Origin: DASZGL01 sp035938875
GTDB lineage: Bacteria > Chloroflexota > Dormibacteria > Aeolococcales > Aeolococcaceae
Length of the DNA stretch: 64,000 nt
Reading direction: 5' to 3'
Assembly (NCBI GenBank): GCA_035938875.1
Contig: DASZGL010000041.1
Location: 3,472-67,471 of the forward strand
Shown here piece after piece: positions 25,092-33,714 of this stretch. The notes under the pieces are model-generated. The model saw nothing but the letters and a program-made list of their open reading frames with translations. It was not told the origin of the DNA and ran no database searches. The position numbers and the translations under genes were made by a program. How positions within the stretch are numbered: the first letter of the stretch is position 1; every line of letters starts with the position of its first letter.

Positions 25092-26444
25092 GTGTTCCTG
25101 TCCCGCGCGCCCCGGCGTGCCGTCGCAGCCAACGCACTCCTCGCCGGAGTTCTCGCCGCGGTCCCGCTTCTTTTCCTCGACGCGCGGGTCGCCGCCGACT
25201 GGACCCGGGTCGGCAATCCCCCGGGCCTCGGCTCCGGGCGGATCTGGAGCCTCGCCATCAACCCCGCCAATGCGAGCAACGCCATCACCGGCACCGACAA
25301 CGGCGTCTACACCACCAGCGACGCCGGGGTGACCTGGGCGCCGACGCCGATCAAGGGAGTGCGCGTCTGGGCGGTGGGCTTCGACGCCCGCGCCCCCCAC
25401 GTCGAGATGGCCGCCCTCGCCGGTGGAGGCGTGCGTCGCAGCGACGACGGAGGGGCGACATGGAGCGACGCGTCGGTGGGGCTGACCAACCGCAACGTGC
25501 GCGCCCTGGCGTTCGGCTTGAGCGCCGTCGCCGCGGGGACGGCCGACGGCGTCTTCGTCAGCGAGGACGGCAAGACGTGGCGCAGCGCGGGGCTTGGTGG
25601 CTACAGCATCAGCACCCTGGCGGTGGCCGCCAACACACCGGCGTTCACCCTGGTCGCGGGGAGTGACGGCGGCAGCGTCGGCCTGCAGTCCGGCTTCCTC
25701 TTCCGCAACGCCGGCCCGGGGCCGCAGTGGGAGACCCTGCAACAGGGACTGCCGGCAACGGCGGTGGTGTCATCGGTGGCCGCCGGACCGGTGCCGGCGT
25801 CGACGAAGATCCGGCCCCTCGTGGTCATCACGAACAAGGGCACCTTCTTCAGCGGCGACGGCGGCACCACCTGGACGTCGAGCACCGGACCCAACGCCGA
25901 CCCGACGAACACGCAGCCGCTGCAGCTGACCACGGCGGTCTTCAGCGCGCTCGACCCCAACCTGGTCTACGCCGGCTTCGACTCCACGGGGAGCAGCGGC
26001 GGCAGCTTGCTGCGTTCCACCGACAGCGGCAAGACCTTCGCCGACGCCGCCAAGGGGCTGAGCGACCAGCAGCGCAACATCGCCGCCATCGCCGTGGCCA
26101 CGGCCAACCCGCCGCAGTTGCTCGCCGGCATCGACCCGGCGTCGGGCCCGAGCGTGGTGGTGTCGGAGACGGACAGCACAGCGCCTGTGCCCGCCGCGAT
26201 CATCGCCGAGGGCACCGCGCCGCCGCCGGCGACGCCAACACCGACACCGAGCATCCGCGCCACGCCAACGCCCGCTCCCACCCTGGCCGCGCCGCCCGAC
26301 GAGCGTTCCTGGCTGCGCCGCGGCGTCGATCGCGCCACGAACTGGCCTATCCCCCTGGCGATGGAGGTCTTCGTCGTCATCGCCGCTGCTTACCTGGTGG
26401 TCCGCTGGCGCCAGCAGCGCTTCGACGTCGAGGGTCCACCGTGA
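25092..26444 (+). CDS. YCF48/BNR-like propeller protein with C-terminal membrane anchor
   Basis: A 450-residue exported protein. An N-terminal hydrophobic segment (residues 10-34) acts as signal. The body is a set of propeller repeats with YTTSDAGVTWAPTPIKG, RRSDDGGATWSDASVGL, FVSEDGKTWRSAGLGG, FFSGDGGTTWTSSTG and LLRSTDSGKTFADAAKGL Asp-box-type blades. A Thr/Pro-rich linker and a transmembrane helix (MEVFVVIAAAYLVVRWRQQRF) end the protein, so the propeller should sit outside, tethered to the membrane. The stop overlaps the MoxR GTG start. It may be the exported client or partner of the MoxR/VWA pair. Confidence 0.78.
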   Translation: MFLSRAPRRAVAANALLAGVLAAVPLLFLDARVAADWTRVGNPPGLGSGRIWSLAINPANASNAITGTDNGVYTTSDAGVTWAPTPIKGVRVWAVGFDARAPHVEMAALAGGGVRRSDDGGATWSDASVGLTNRNVRALAFGLSAVAAGTADGVFVSEDGKTWRSAGLGGYSISTLAVAANTPAFTLVAGSDGGSVGLQSGFLFRNAGPGPQWETLQQGLPATAVVSSVAAGPVPASTKIRPLVVITNKGTFFSGDGGTTWTSSTGPNADPTNTQPLQLTTAVFSALDPNLVYAGFDSTGSSGGSLLRSTDSGKTFADAAKGLSDQQRNIAAIAVATANPPQLLAGIDPASGPSVVVSETDSTAPVPAAIIAEGTAPPPATPTPTPSIRATPTPAPTLAAPPDERSWLRRGVDRATNWPIPLAMEVFVVIAAAYLVVRWRQQRFDVEGPP

Positions 26445-27370
26445 TCGGCCCGCAGAGCGGCGCGACATTCGACTCGGTGCAGCAGTGCGTCGAGGGGCTG
26501 GACGGCACGGGTTACCTCATCGACCACGACAGCGCCGTGGTCGTCTACCTCGCCGCTCGCATGGAGAAACCCATGCTGGTCGAGGGCCCGGCAGGGGTCG
26601 GCAAGACCGAGCTCGCCCGGGCGCTGGCCACATCCCTCGGCCGCGAGCTGGTCCGCCTGCAGTGCTACGAGGGGCTCGACGAGGCTAAGGCGCTGTATGA
26701 GTGGGAGTACGCCAAGCAGCTGCTCTACACCCAGATCCTGCGCGACAAGATCGGCGAGACCGTCGGCGACGCCGCCACCCTGCGTGAGGCGGTGGAGCGC
26801 ATCGCCACCCAGGACGATGTCTTCTTCAGCGATCGCTTCCTGCTTCCCCGGCCGCTTCTCCGCGCCATCCTCAGTGACAAGCCGACCGTCCTTCTGGTCG
26901 ATGAGGTCGACAAGTCCGATGCTGAGTTCGAGGCCTTTCTCCTCGAGGTCCTAGGCGACTTCCAGGTGACCGTTCCCGAGTTGGGGACACTGGTGGCGCA
27001 TACTCGTCCGTTGGTGGTGCTCACCAGCAATGCGCAACGGGAGATGAGCGACGCTTTGCGCCGGCGCTGCCTCCACCTGCACCTCGCCTTCCCCGACGCT
27101 GAACGCGAGCGGGCGATCATTCGCAGGCGCGTCCCCGAGGTATCCGACCAGCTCGCCCGCCAGGTGGCCGCGGCGATGGCCAAGATGCGCACTCTGGGCT
27201 TGCGCAAGCTGCCCAGCATCTCGGAGTCGATCGACTGGGCGCGTGCCCTGGTCATCCTCAACGCACAGCAGCTCGACCCCGAGGTCGTCTCGCAGACGCT
27301 CTCGCTGGTACTGAAGTACGAGGGCGACGTCCGCAAGGGGCGGGAGAATCTCTCCGCCATCCTCAACTGA
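26441..27370 (+). CDS. MoxR-family AAA+ ATPase (CoxD-like)
   Basis: A 309-residue AAA+ ATPase. Walker A is GPAGVGKT at residues 49-56, Walker B is VLLVDEVDKSD near residue 150, and sensor 1 is VVLTSNAQREMSDALRRRC. MoxR proteins act as chaperone-like remodelers for metal-enzyme maturation or envelope complexes, usually with a VWA protein. That partner is encoded two genes downstream. The GTG start at 26441 overlaps the propeller gene stop as GTGA. The YEGLDEAKALYEWEYAKQLL block is characteristic of the CoxD-type branch. Confidence 0.92.
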   Translation: MIGPQSGATFDSVQQCVEGLDGTGYLIDHDSAVVVYLAARMEKPMLVEGPAGVGKTELARALATSLGRELVRLQCYEGLDEAKALYEWEYAKQLLYTQILRDKIGETVGDAATLREAVERIATQDDVFFSDRFLLPRPLLRAILSDKPTVLLVDEVDKSDAEFEAFLLEVLGDFQVTVPELGTLVAHTRPLVVLTSNAQREMSDALRRRCLHLHLAFPDAERERAIIRRRVPEVSDQLARQVAAAMAKMRTLGLRKLPSISESIDWARALVILNAQQLDPEVVSQTLSLVLKYEGDVRKGRENLSAILN

Positions 27371-27386
27371 GGTAATCACTCAGCCC

Positions 27387-28133
27387 ATGTCGACCGTGGC
27401 CACAGAGAAGAACGCGCGGGTGTTCTCTCCCTTCGTCATCGCGCTCTGCGCGCTCGGATTTCTCATGCCGTTCGTCAGCTTCTCCTGCGCCGGCACCAGC
27501 CTCGCCAAGGCAAACGGGACACAGCTGGTCGCCGGGGCGGACGTCAACCCCAGCTTCGGCGACCTCAGCAACATCGCCGGCGGCTCATCGGGGGTCACGC
27601 TCTCGCCGAACCAGAGCAGCGGCAGCCTGGGACCGTTCGGCTCCTCGTCGCAGCCCGGCAAGATCCACGTCAACTCCGACCCGGTCGCCGCGGTGGCCGC
27701 GGCGCTCGTGGTCATAGCGCTCGGCCTCTGCGTGCTCCGCGGGCGCACACGAGCCGTCCTCGTCGCCGCCGCTTCGGCCGGCGCAGCAGTGGCGCTGGTG
27801 GCGCTGCAGATCAAGCTCGCCAGCTCGTTCAACAGCGACGTCGATCGCCAGTCGGCGTTGCAGAAGAGCAGCACAACCTCGTCGGATTCGGTCAACTTCG
27901 ACGTCAACACCGACATCAAGGGATTGGTCAGTCTCGAATGGCAGACCGGGTACTGGCTGGTCGTCGGTGGGCTGCTCGTGGTCGCCGGGTTCAACGTGTA
28001 CGTCGTTGGTGCCCGACGTGACCGGTCGGCACCCGGAGGTCTGGCAGCAGCACCCGACGATGCGTCGCCACCGTCCTTCCCACCGCTACAACCCGCCACG
28101 GCGCCACCTCCCCCACCGGCACCACCGGTCTAG
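27387..28133 (+). CDS. Membrane protein of unknown function within the MoxR/VWA operon
   Basis: A 248-residue protein with four likely hydrophobic helices: residues 12-34, 90-110, 113-133 and 185-208. A polar loop of about 55 residues between helices 1 and 2 is probably extracellular, and the tail is Pro-rich (ending PPPPPAPPV). FSCAGTSLAKANG after helix 1 contains a lone Cys. I do not recognise a family. Its place between the MoxR ATPase and the VWA protein suggests it anchors or feeds that system. Confidence 0.75.
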   Translation: MSTVATEKNARVFSPFVIALCALGFLMPFVSFSCAGTSLAKANGTQLVAGADVNPSFGDLSNIAGGSSGVTLSPNQSSGSLGPFGSSSQPGKIHVNSDPVAAVAAALVVIALGLCVLRGRTRAVLVAAASAGAAVALVALQIKLASSFNSDVDRQSALQKSSTTSSDSVNFDVNTDIKGLVSLEWQTGYWLVVGGLLVVAGFNVYVVGARRDRSAPGGLAAAPDDASPPSFPPLQPATAPPPPPAPPV

Positions 28134-28157
28134 AAGGCCAGCAGGGAAACCCGCACC

Positions 28158-29549
28158 GTGGACCAGGCCATCCTGCGATTCGTCGCCGCGCTGCGCACCG
28201 CGGGAGTCCGCGTGTCCCCACTGGAGGCGGCCGACGCTCTGTCCGCGGCGGCGGCGATCGAGATCGACGACCGCAACACCTTCCGCTCGGCGTTGCGCGG
28301 CACGCTGATCAAGCGCGACATCGATCTCGACGTCTTCGAGCAGCTCTTCCCGCTGCACTTCTCGCCATACGGCAGCCGCGACGGCGACGTGCCCACCGCC
28401 GCCGGGGTCGCCGACCTGCCGCCGCTTCCGCTTACGGCGCTCGACGCGCTCGGCGCCGACCTCGACGCCCTGCTGCAACGGTTGATGGACGCCGGCGACC
28501 TCGAGCTCGCGCTCATGGTGCGTGAGGCCGCCGGCGACGCCCTCGGCCAGCTGGAATCGTTGCTCCAGCAGGGCATGGTGGGCCGGACCATCCTGGAACG
28601 GATGGGACTCGGCGCCGGCTCCGATGCGGCACTGGATCGATTCGTCGCCGCACTCATAGCCGCGGGTTTCTCCGAGGATGACGCGAGGGCCTGGCGCGAG
28701 CGGCTGCGTCAGCAGCTCGAACGGCTGCGGGCGACGGTGCGCGCCTTCGTCCGCGCCGAGTTCGAGCGCATCGACGTCCCCACGCGTCAGGCGCGACGTC
28801 GCGGCGACATGGCCGGCACCGCGCTCGGCGCAGTGCCGGCACGCGAATCCGCGGAGATGGCACGGCTGGTGGAGATCCTCGGTCGCAAGCTCGACTCCCT
28901 GCCCGAGCTGCGTCGCGCGCCGCGCCGCCGAGGCCACCTCGACATGCAGCGCACCTGGCGAAGCAACCTGCAGACCGGAGGCGTGCCCTTCCGCCTGCGC
29001 TGGGAGAAACCGCCGCAGCACAAGCCGCAGGTCGTCGCCCTGTGCGACATCAGCAACTCGATGCAGTCGACGGTGCGTTTCATGCTCCACTTCCTCTACC
29101 GCCTGCAGGATCGCTTCAGCAGGGTGCGCACCTTCGTCTTCGTCAGCGACACCGTCGAGGTCACCCGGGAGTTCGACGAGGCCGACGTCGACACCGCCAT
29201 CGAGCGCGCGCTGCAACCGGACGGGATCGCCTACTACTCCTCGACGAACTACGGACGAAGCCTTGACCGTTTCTGGGCGATCTACCCCGACGCGGTGACA
29301 TCGCGCACCATGCTCTTCGTGCTCGGTGACGCCCGGGGCAACTACACGCCGCCGCGCGCCGACCTTCTCGAGTCTCTGCGCCAGCGCGCCCGCCGGTTGA
29401 TCTGGTTCAACCCCGAGTCACGTCTCAGCTGGGGACTCGGGGACTCGGCGATGCCCGCCTACACTCCGCACTGCACCCAGGTCGCCGAGGTGCGCACCCT
29501 GGCGCAGCTGGAGGCGGCGATCGACGCCATGGTGGCACGCACCGCCTAG
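28158..29549 (+). CDS. VWA-domain protein, CoxE-like
   Basis: A 463-residue protein of the CoxE/VWA family. The N-terminal half is alpha-helical (ILRFVAALRTAGVRVSPLEAADAL). The C-terminal half is a von Willebrand A domain with the MIDAS motif ALCDISNSMQS near residue 297, RTFVFVSDTVEVTREF, and LGDARGNY near residue 393. With MoxR it resembles the CoxD-CoxE pair that matures the Mo/Cu site of CO dehydrogenase, but no cox structural genes are present, so the client is unknown. GTG start. Last gene of the operon. Confidence 0.9.
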   Translation: MDQAILRFVAALRTAGVRVSPLEAADALSAAAAIEIDDRNTFRSALRGTLIKRDIDLDVFEQLFPLHFSPYGSRDGDVPTAAGVADLPPLPLTALDALGADLDALLQRLMDAGDLELALMVREAAGDALGQLESLLQQGMVGRTILERMGLGAGSDAALDRFVAALIAAGFSEDDARAWRERLRQQLERLRATVRAFVRAEFERIDVPTRQARRRGDMAGTALGAVPARESAEMARLVEILGRKLDSLPELRRAPRRRGHLDMQRTWRSNLQTGGVPFRLRWEKPPQHKPQVVALCDISNSMQSTVRFMLHFLYRLQDRFSRVRTFVFVSDTVEVTREFDEADVDTAIERALQPDGIAYYSSTNYGRSLDRFWAIYPDAVTSRTMLFVLGDARGNYTPPRADLLESLRQRARRLIWFNPESRLSWGLGDSAMPAYTPHCTQVAEVRTLAQLEAAIDAMVARTA

Positions 29550-29711
29550 ACCGCGGCGGCGGTACAGGCGTTCCCCTCCGTGTACTGCATCCGTCGTCGA
29601 AAACCTTTACACCTCTTGGTCCTTTGCTGATGACGGGATTGACGCGCCTTGGGTAGCCTGCTCAGTGCAGCCATCTTTTGATCGGCTGCCGGATGCGTGG
29701 AGTGTCAGAAC

Positions 29712-30230
29712 GTGGCCATCCAGCCAAAGGCGGGGACGGCGGTGGCGAGCGCTGACGTGCGGCTGGCGGAGCTGGGACTCGAGCTCCCTCAACCACCGGC
29801 GGCGCTAGGCTCGTACACGCCGGTGCACATCGTCGGCGACCTGCTCTACACGAGCGGCGTTCTCCCCGTGGTGAACGGGGAACTGCGCGTGGCCGGTGTC
29901 GTCGGCGGCGACCTGAGCATCGGCGAGGGCACCGAGGCGGCCCGGTTGTGCGCCCTCAACATCCTCGCCCTGGTGCGGGCCAACACGGGCTCGCTCGATG
30001 CCGTCCGTCACATGGTTCAGGTGGTCGGCTTCGTGCGCAGCGCACCCGCCTTCGCCCTCCAGCCGCGCGTGCTCAACGGGGCCTCGGATCTGTTTGTCGA
30101 GGTCTTCGGCGAACAGGGCAGGCACACGCGTACCGCGCTGGGAACCAGCGAGCTGCCCATGGGCGCCGCCGTGGAGATCAGCGCGGTGGTGCGCATCTTC
30201 CCCGACATGGTGCGGCCCGCCAAGGGCTGA
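29712..30230 (+). CDS. RidA/YjgF-family protein
   Basis: A 172-residue member of the RidA family, whose archetype hydrolyses reactive enamine/imine intermediates from PLP enzymes. The sequence follows the larger YjgF subgroup: RLAELGLELPQPPAALGSYTPVHIVGDLLYTSGVLP near the start and GQGRHTRTALGTSELPMGAAVEISAVVRI near the end, with the catalytic-type Arg in RHTRTALG. GTG at 29712 has GGAG upstream; a GTG five codons earlier is also possible. Monocistronic by spacing. Confidence 0.88.
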   Translation: MAIQPKAGTAVASADVRLAELGLELPQPPAALGSYTPVHIVGDLLYTSGVLPVVNGELRVAGVVGGDLSIGEGTEAARLCALNILALVRANTGSLDAVRHMVQVVGFVRSAPAFALQPRVLNGASDLFVEVFGEQGRHTRTALGTSELPMGAAVEISAVVRIFPDMVRPAKG

Positions 30231-30257
30231 CCGCGCGGGGGCCGAAACCCGGGGCAG

Positions 30258-30263
30258 TACCCT
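30258..30263 (+). promoter_or_regulatory. Leaderless -10 box for ccdA
   Basis: TACCCT, six bases, then the GTG start at 30270, with no Shine-Dalgarno. One of the cleanest cases in the window. Confidence 0.52.
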
Positions 30264-30269
30264 ACGGGT

Positions 30270-31034
30270 GTGCCGGCCCTCACCATCCATCTCAGCTATC
30301 CCCTGGCCTTGCTGGCCGGACTGGTGTCGTTCCTCTCACCCTGTGTCTTCCCGCTGGCGCCGGCGTACCTCGCCTACCTCGGTGGTCGCGCCGGTGAGCC
30401 GGTGCTGGTGGCCGCCGGCGGGGGCACCGCAGTCCTCGCCGGCGACGGCGACGCGGCGCTGCGCCGGGTCAACATCGTGGCCAACGGCATCGCCTTCGTC
30501 CTCGGCTTCAGCGCGGTGTTCATCACCTTCTTCTACGTGTTCACGGCGCTCAACGTGACCCTGTTCGTCAACCATCGCCACGCCATCACCGTGGCCGCGG
30601 GCGTCATCGTGCTGGTGCTCGGTCTGCAGACGCTGGGTCTGTTCCGCATCGGCTGGCTGATGCGCGAGCGCAGGATGCACATCGCGCCGCGCGGCTTCGG
30701 CCTGGCACCGTCGTTCGCACTCGGCGTCTCCTTCGCCGCGGGCTGGACACCGTGCATCGGGCCGCAGCTGGGCAGCATCCTCAACGTCGCCCAGCAGGGC
30801 GATTTCGCCGGGCTTCCAGTGATGGTCATCTACTGCCTCGGCCTCGCCGTCCCCTTCCTGCTCATGGCGGCGCTGACCGATCGCCTGCAGCCGGTGGTGC
30901 GCGCCGTCAATCGCCACATGGGCGCCATCAACCTGGTGGCCGGCTGCCTGCTGCTCCTCTTCGGGCTACTGCTGGTCAGCGATCGGTTCACCTACTTCAA
31001 CGGTCTCTCGCCGCAATCGCCCTTCGACCTGTGA
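30270..31034 (+). CDS. ccdA: Cytochrome c biogenesis protein CcdA
   Basis: A 254-residue membrane protein that carries reducing equivalents from cytoplasmic thioredoxin to extracytoplasmic thiol proteins. Two redox cysteines sit in helix 1 (LVSFLSPCVFPLAPAYLAYLGG) and helix 4 (FAAGWTPCIGPQLGSIL), each in the family CVFP/TPCIGP contexts, and about six hydrophobic helices are present. No other cytochrome c maturation gene is adjacent. The stop overlaps the TusA-like gene, suggesting a shared thiol or sulfur task. Confidence 0.94.
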   Translation: MPALTIHLSYPLALLAGLVSFLSPCVFPLAPAYLAYLGGRAGEPVLVAAGGGTAVLAGDGDAALRRVNIVANGIAFVLGFSAVFITFFYVFTALNVTLFVNHRHAITVAAGVIVLVLGLQTLGLFRIGWLMRERRMHIAPRGFGLAPSFALGVSFAAGWTPCIGPQLGSILNVAQQGDFAGLPVMVIYCLGLAVPFLLMAALTDRLQPVVRAVNRHMGAINLVAGCLLLLFGLLLVSDRFTYFNGLSPQSPFDL

Positions 31035-31279
31035 ACGACATCCCCCGTCCCGTTGTGCGAACCCTCGACCTGCGCGGCGTCGCCTGTCCGCTCAATTACG
31101 TCAAGGCGCGCGTCGCCCTGGACCGCGTGTCACCGGGCGAGAGCATCGAGCTGTGGATCGACCACGGCGAGCCCGAGGAGAACGTGCCGCGATCGTGCGA
31201 GGAGGACGGCTACCCGGTGCTCCTCGTCGAGGACGCACCCGAGGGACACGTCAGGATGCTGGTGCAGCGTCCTGCGTAG
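31031..31279 (+). CDS. TusA-like sulfur carrier protein with CPLN motif
   Basis: An 82-residue TusA/SirA fold protein. The carrier Cys is in TLDLRGVACPLNYVKARVAL. The motif is CPLN rather than CPxP, a variant of TusA-like proteins that works outside tRNA thiolation in some bacteria. GTG at 31031 overlaps the ccdA stop by 4 nt, so the two are coupled. The last 29 bp overlap the convergent histidine-kinase gene. It was found by following the ccdA overlap; a longer frame upstream is inside ccdA. Confidence 0.88.
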   Translation: MNDIPRPVVRTLDLRGVACPLNYVKARVALDRVSPGESIELWIDHGEPEENVPRSCEEDGYPVLLVEDAPEGHVRMLVQRPA

Positions 31280-32837
31280 ACGCGCCGTCATCGGCGCCGC
31301 CGGCTGCGCCGGCCAGCGGCAACCAGACCACCACCGTCGTGCCGCCGCCCTCGCGACTGTCGATGGCGACGTCGCCTCCCTGGGCGCGGGCTAGACCCTG
31401 CACGATGCTGAGGCCCAGGCCGCTGCCACCCTCCTCGCGCGCCCTGGTCTTCTCACCCCGGTAGAAACGCTCGAAGATGTGGGGCAGGTCGGCCGCAGGG
31501 ATCCCCGGACCCTGGTCGTTGACGGTGAAACTCGCCCGGCCGTCGTCGCGCGCGGTCGACCACCGCTGCACGGCGCCGGGCGCGTATTTGCAGGCATTGA
31601 CCAGAAGGTTGCGCGCCATGGTGGTCAGGGCATCCTGGTCGGCGGTGACCAGCAGTTGCCCGCCGACGAACTGACGCTCGAGCTGCAGGGGCATGCCGGG
31701 AACACCGTCGTCGAGGACGGCGGCGAGCACGGCATTGAGGTCGATGGTCGACGGCGCCAGCTGCCGCTGCGCATCGATGCGTGCCAGGGTGAGCAGGTCG
31801 AGGATGAGCAGGCGCATGCGCTCCGCCTCGCGCGCCATGGTGGCCAGCGCCCCTTCCAGCGCCTCGGGCTCGCGCGACGCGCCGCGACGGAGGACGTCGA
31901 TGTACCCCTTGAGCGCGGTGACCGGGGTGCGCAGCTCGTGGGAGGCGTCGGCGATGAACCGCCGCATCCGCGCCTCGCTCTCTCCCTGGGCGACGAACAG
32001 CGCCTCGAGGCGCTCGGCCATGTCGTCGAAGCTGTGTGCCAGAGCGCCGATTTCATCGCTGCGCGGCCCGAGCCGGCTGCGGGCCCGCAGGTCGCCGCCG
32101 GCTAGCTGCCGTGAGGTCTCGGTGAGACGGCGCAACGGGGTCAGCGCCCGCCCGGTGAGCAGCAGCCCGAGCACGAGCGCGAGGAGAAGCACCGCACCAC
32201 CGCCGAGTCCGAGCACAAATCGCTCGCGGGAGAGGGTGTCGTCGATGGGCGACGTCGACGTCGACAGCTGCACGGCGCCGCAGGCGCGGTCGACGCCCTG
32301 CACCGGATAGGCGATGGCGAGCTCGGTACCACCTGGACCGTCGACGAACTGCGCCGGGCTGCGCCTCCCGGCGATCGCCTCATGCAGCGCCGATGAGTCG
32401 ACGCGGGGGATGTCGGAGAGCTGCGCCTCCGGGTTGTGGCCGACGGCGTTGAGGTTGTGGTCGTAGACGATGACTGACACGGTGCGTCCCGACACGGTGT
32501 GCACACGCTCGGCGAGCGTGCTCGCCGCGAAGGTCGTCGTCAGCGACGCCGCGAGCCCTGTCCTGTTGCCGCACAGCGCGTCGCGAAGGGTGGCGTAGTC
32601 GATGTTGACGCTGCGCGACGGCTGGCCGGCGATGGCGGGAATGGTCACCCGCCCGCTGAGGCGCGACGCCTCGGCGATGTCGCCGTCGAGCGATGCGGCA
32701 CGGACGTTGACCAGGTTGCGCTGCAGCTCAAGGTACTGGAAGGCGCCCAGGCCGGCGAGCAGCACGGCGATGAGAGCCACGTACACGAGCGTCAGCCGCC
32801 AGCGCAGGCTGCCCAGCGCGGTGCGCAGACGGCGCAC
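31251..32837 (-). CDS. Membrane sensor histidine kinase
   Basis: A 528-residue kinase of a two-component system. Transmembrane helix 1 is at residues 13-36, an extracytoplasmic sensor domain of about 165 residues follows, then helix 2 (207-228), HAMP (TPLRRLTETSRQLAGGD), the HisKA dimer helix with phospho-accepting His300 (FIADASHELRTPVTALKG), and the ATPase domain with N box NLLVNACKYA, G1 DQGPGIP and G2 GGSGLGLSIV. The signal is unknown. GTG start, 18 nt behind the response-regulator gene. Confidence 0.94.
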   Translation of the reverse strand: MRRLRTALGSLRWRLTLVYVALIAVLLAGLGAFQYLELQRNLVNVRAASLDGDIAEASRLSGRVTIPAIAGQPSRSVNIDYATLRDALCGNRTGLAASLTTTFAASTLAERVHTVSGRTVSVIVYDHNLNAVGHNPEAQLSDIPRVDSSALHEAIAGRRSPAQFVDGPGGTELAIAYPVQGVDRACGAVQLSTSTSPIDDTLSRERFVLGLGGGAVLLLALVLGLLLTGRALTPLRRLTETSRQLAGGDLRARSRLGPRSDEIGALAHSFDDMAERLEALFVAQGESEARMRRFIADASHELRTPVTALKGYIDVLRRGASREPEALEGALATMAREAERMRLLILDLLTLARIDAQRQLAPSTIDLNAVLAAVLDDGVPGMPLQLERQFVGGQLLVTADQDALTTMARNLLVNACKYAPGAVQRWSTARDDGRASFTVNDQGPGIPAADLPHIFERFYRGEKTRAREEGGSGLGLSIVQGLARAQGGDVAIDSREGGGTTVVVWLPLAGAAGGADDGASTQDAAPAS

Positions 32838-32855
32838 GAAGCCGCGCGTCTTGGT

Positions 32856-33626
32856 CTATGCCTCCCTAGCCGGGGTCCCCGCGGATTCGCGGTGGTCGGG
32901 TGCGGAATCCGTGGGGTGGTCCGCCGCCGAGTGGTCCGTCGCTACGGTGTTGGTGCGCAGCCGGTAGCCGACGCCGCGCACGGTCTGGATGCGCTGGTGA
33001 TCGGCATCACCGAGCTTGTTGCGCAGGTACCGGATGTACACCTCGACGTTGTTCTCGTCGCCGAAGAAGTTGTATCCCCAGACCTCGTCGAGGAGGCGCT
33101 GGCGGGGAAGCACCTGGTCGGCGTTGAGCATGAGGAAGTGCAGCAGGTCGTACTCGCGCACGCTCAGCTCGACGAGCCGCGCGCCGACGCGTACCTCGCG
33201 AGTGGCGGTGTCGATGCTGACGTCACCGGCGCGCACAACGCGCTGTAGGTCGGGCTGCCGCCGGCGCAGCACGGCGCGGACGCGGGCAAGAAGCTCGCCG
33301 AACTCGAAGGGTTTGACGAGGTAGTCATCGGCGCCGAGCTCGAGCCCCTCGATGCGGTCGTTGGTCTCGTCACGGGCGCTGAGGATGATGATCCCGCGGT
33401 TGCGTTCTCCGCTCAGGGCACGGCACAGCTCCCAGCCGTCCATCCGCGGCATCATCAGGTCGAGGATGACCAGCTGCGGCTTGAAGTCGTCGACGACGCG
33501 CAGGGCGGCATGGCCGTCCGCCGCAGTGCGCACCATGAAACCCTCGTGGCGCAGACCGAGGGCGATGAAGTCAGTGATGCTCGCCTCGTCGTCGACGACG
33601 AGGACGCGCACCGGGTCGCTGCTCAC
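32856..33626 (-). CDS. OmpR/PhoB-family response regulator
   Basis: A 256-residue regulator: receiver domain with acidic DDE (residues 12-14), phospho-accepting Asp56 (LVILDLMMP) and Lys in YLVKPFEFGELLAR, then a winged-helix DNA-binding domain (LSVREYDLLHFLMLN; EVYIRYLRNKLGD; RTVRGVGYRLR). A disordered tail of about 30 residues follows. GTG start six bases after TATACT, so probably leaderless. It forms an operon with the kinase. Confidence 0.95.
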   Translation of the reverse strand: MSSDPVRVLVVDDEASITDFIALGLRHEGFMVRTAADGHAALRVVDDFKPQLVILDLMMPRMDGWELCRALSGERNRGIIILSARDETNDRIEGLELGADDYLVKPFEFGELLARVRAVLRRRQPDLQRVVRAGDVSIDTATREVRVGARLVELSVREYDLLHFLMLNADQVLPRQRLLDEVWGYNFFGDENNVEVYIRYLRNKLGDADHQRIQTVRGVGYRLRTNTVATDHSAADHPTDSAPDHRESAGTPAREA

Positions 33627-33632
33627 CGACCG

Positions 33633-33638
33633 AGTATA
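33633..33638 (-). promoter_or_regulatory. Leaderless -10 box for the two-component operon
   Basis: TATACT on the minus strand, then CGGTCG, then the GTG at 33626. No ribosome binding site is present. Confidence 0.55.
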
Positions 33639-33714
33639 TGCACGCCTCGTCGCCGCGACGGCACCGGACGTCGAGTTCTCATCGACTTCTCAACTCGGCG
33701 CAGCCCCGCTGTTA

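Noticed and set aside
25092..29549. CO dehydrogenase maturation operon
   Set aside because: MoxR and CoxE-like genes are present but no coxM, coxS, coxL or coxF gene lies in the window.
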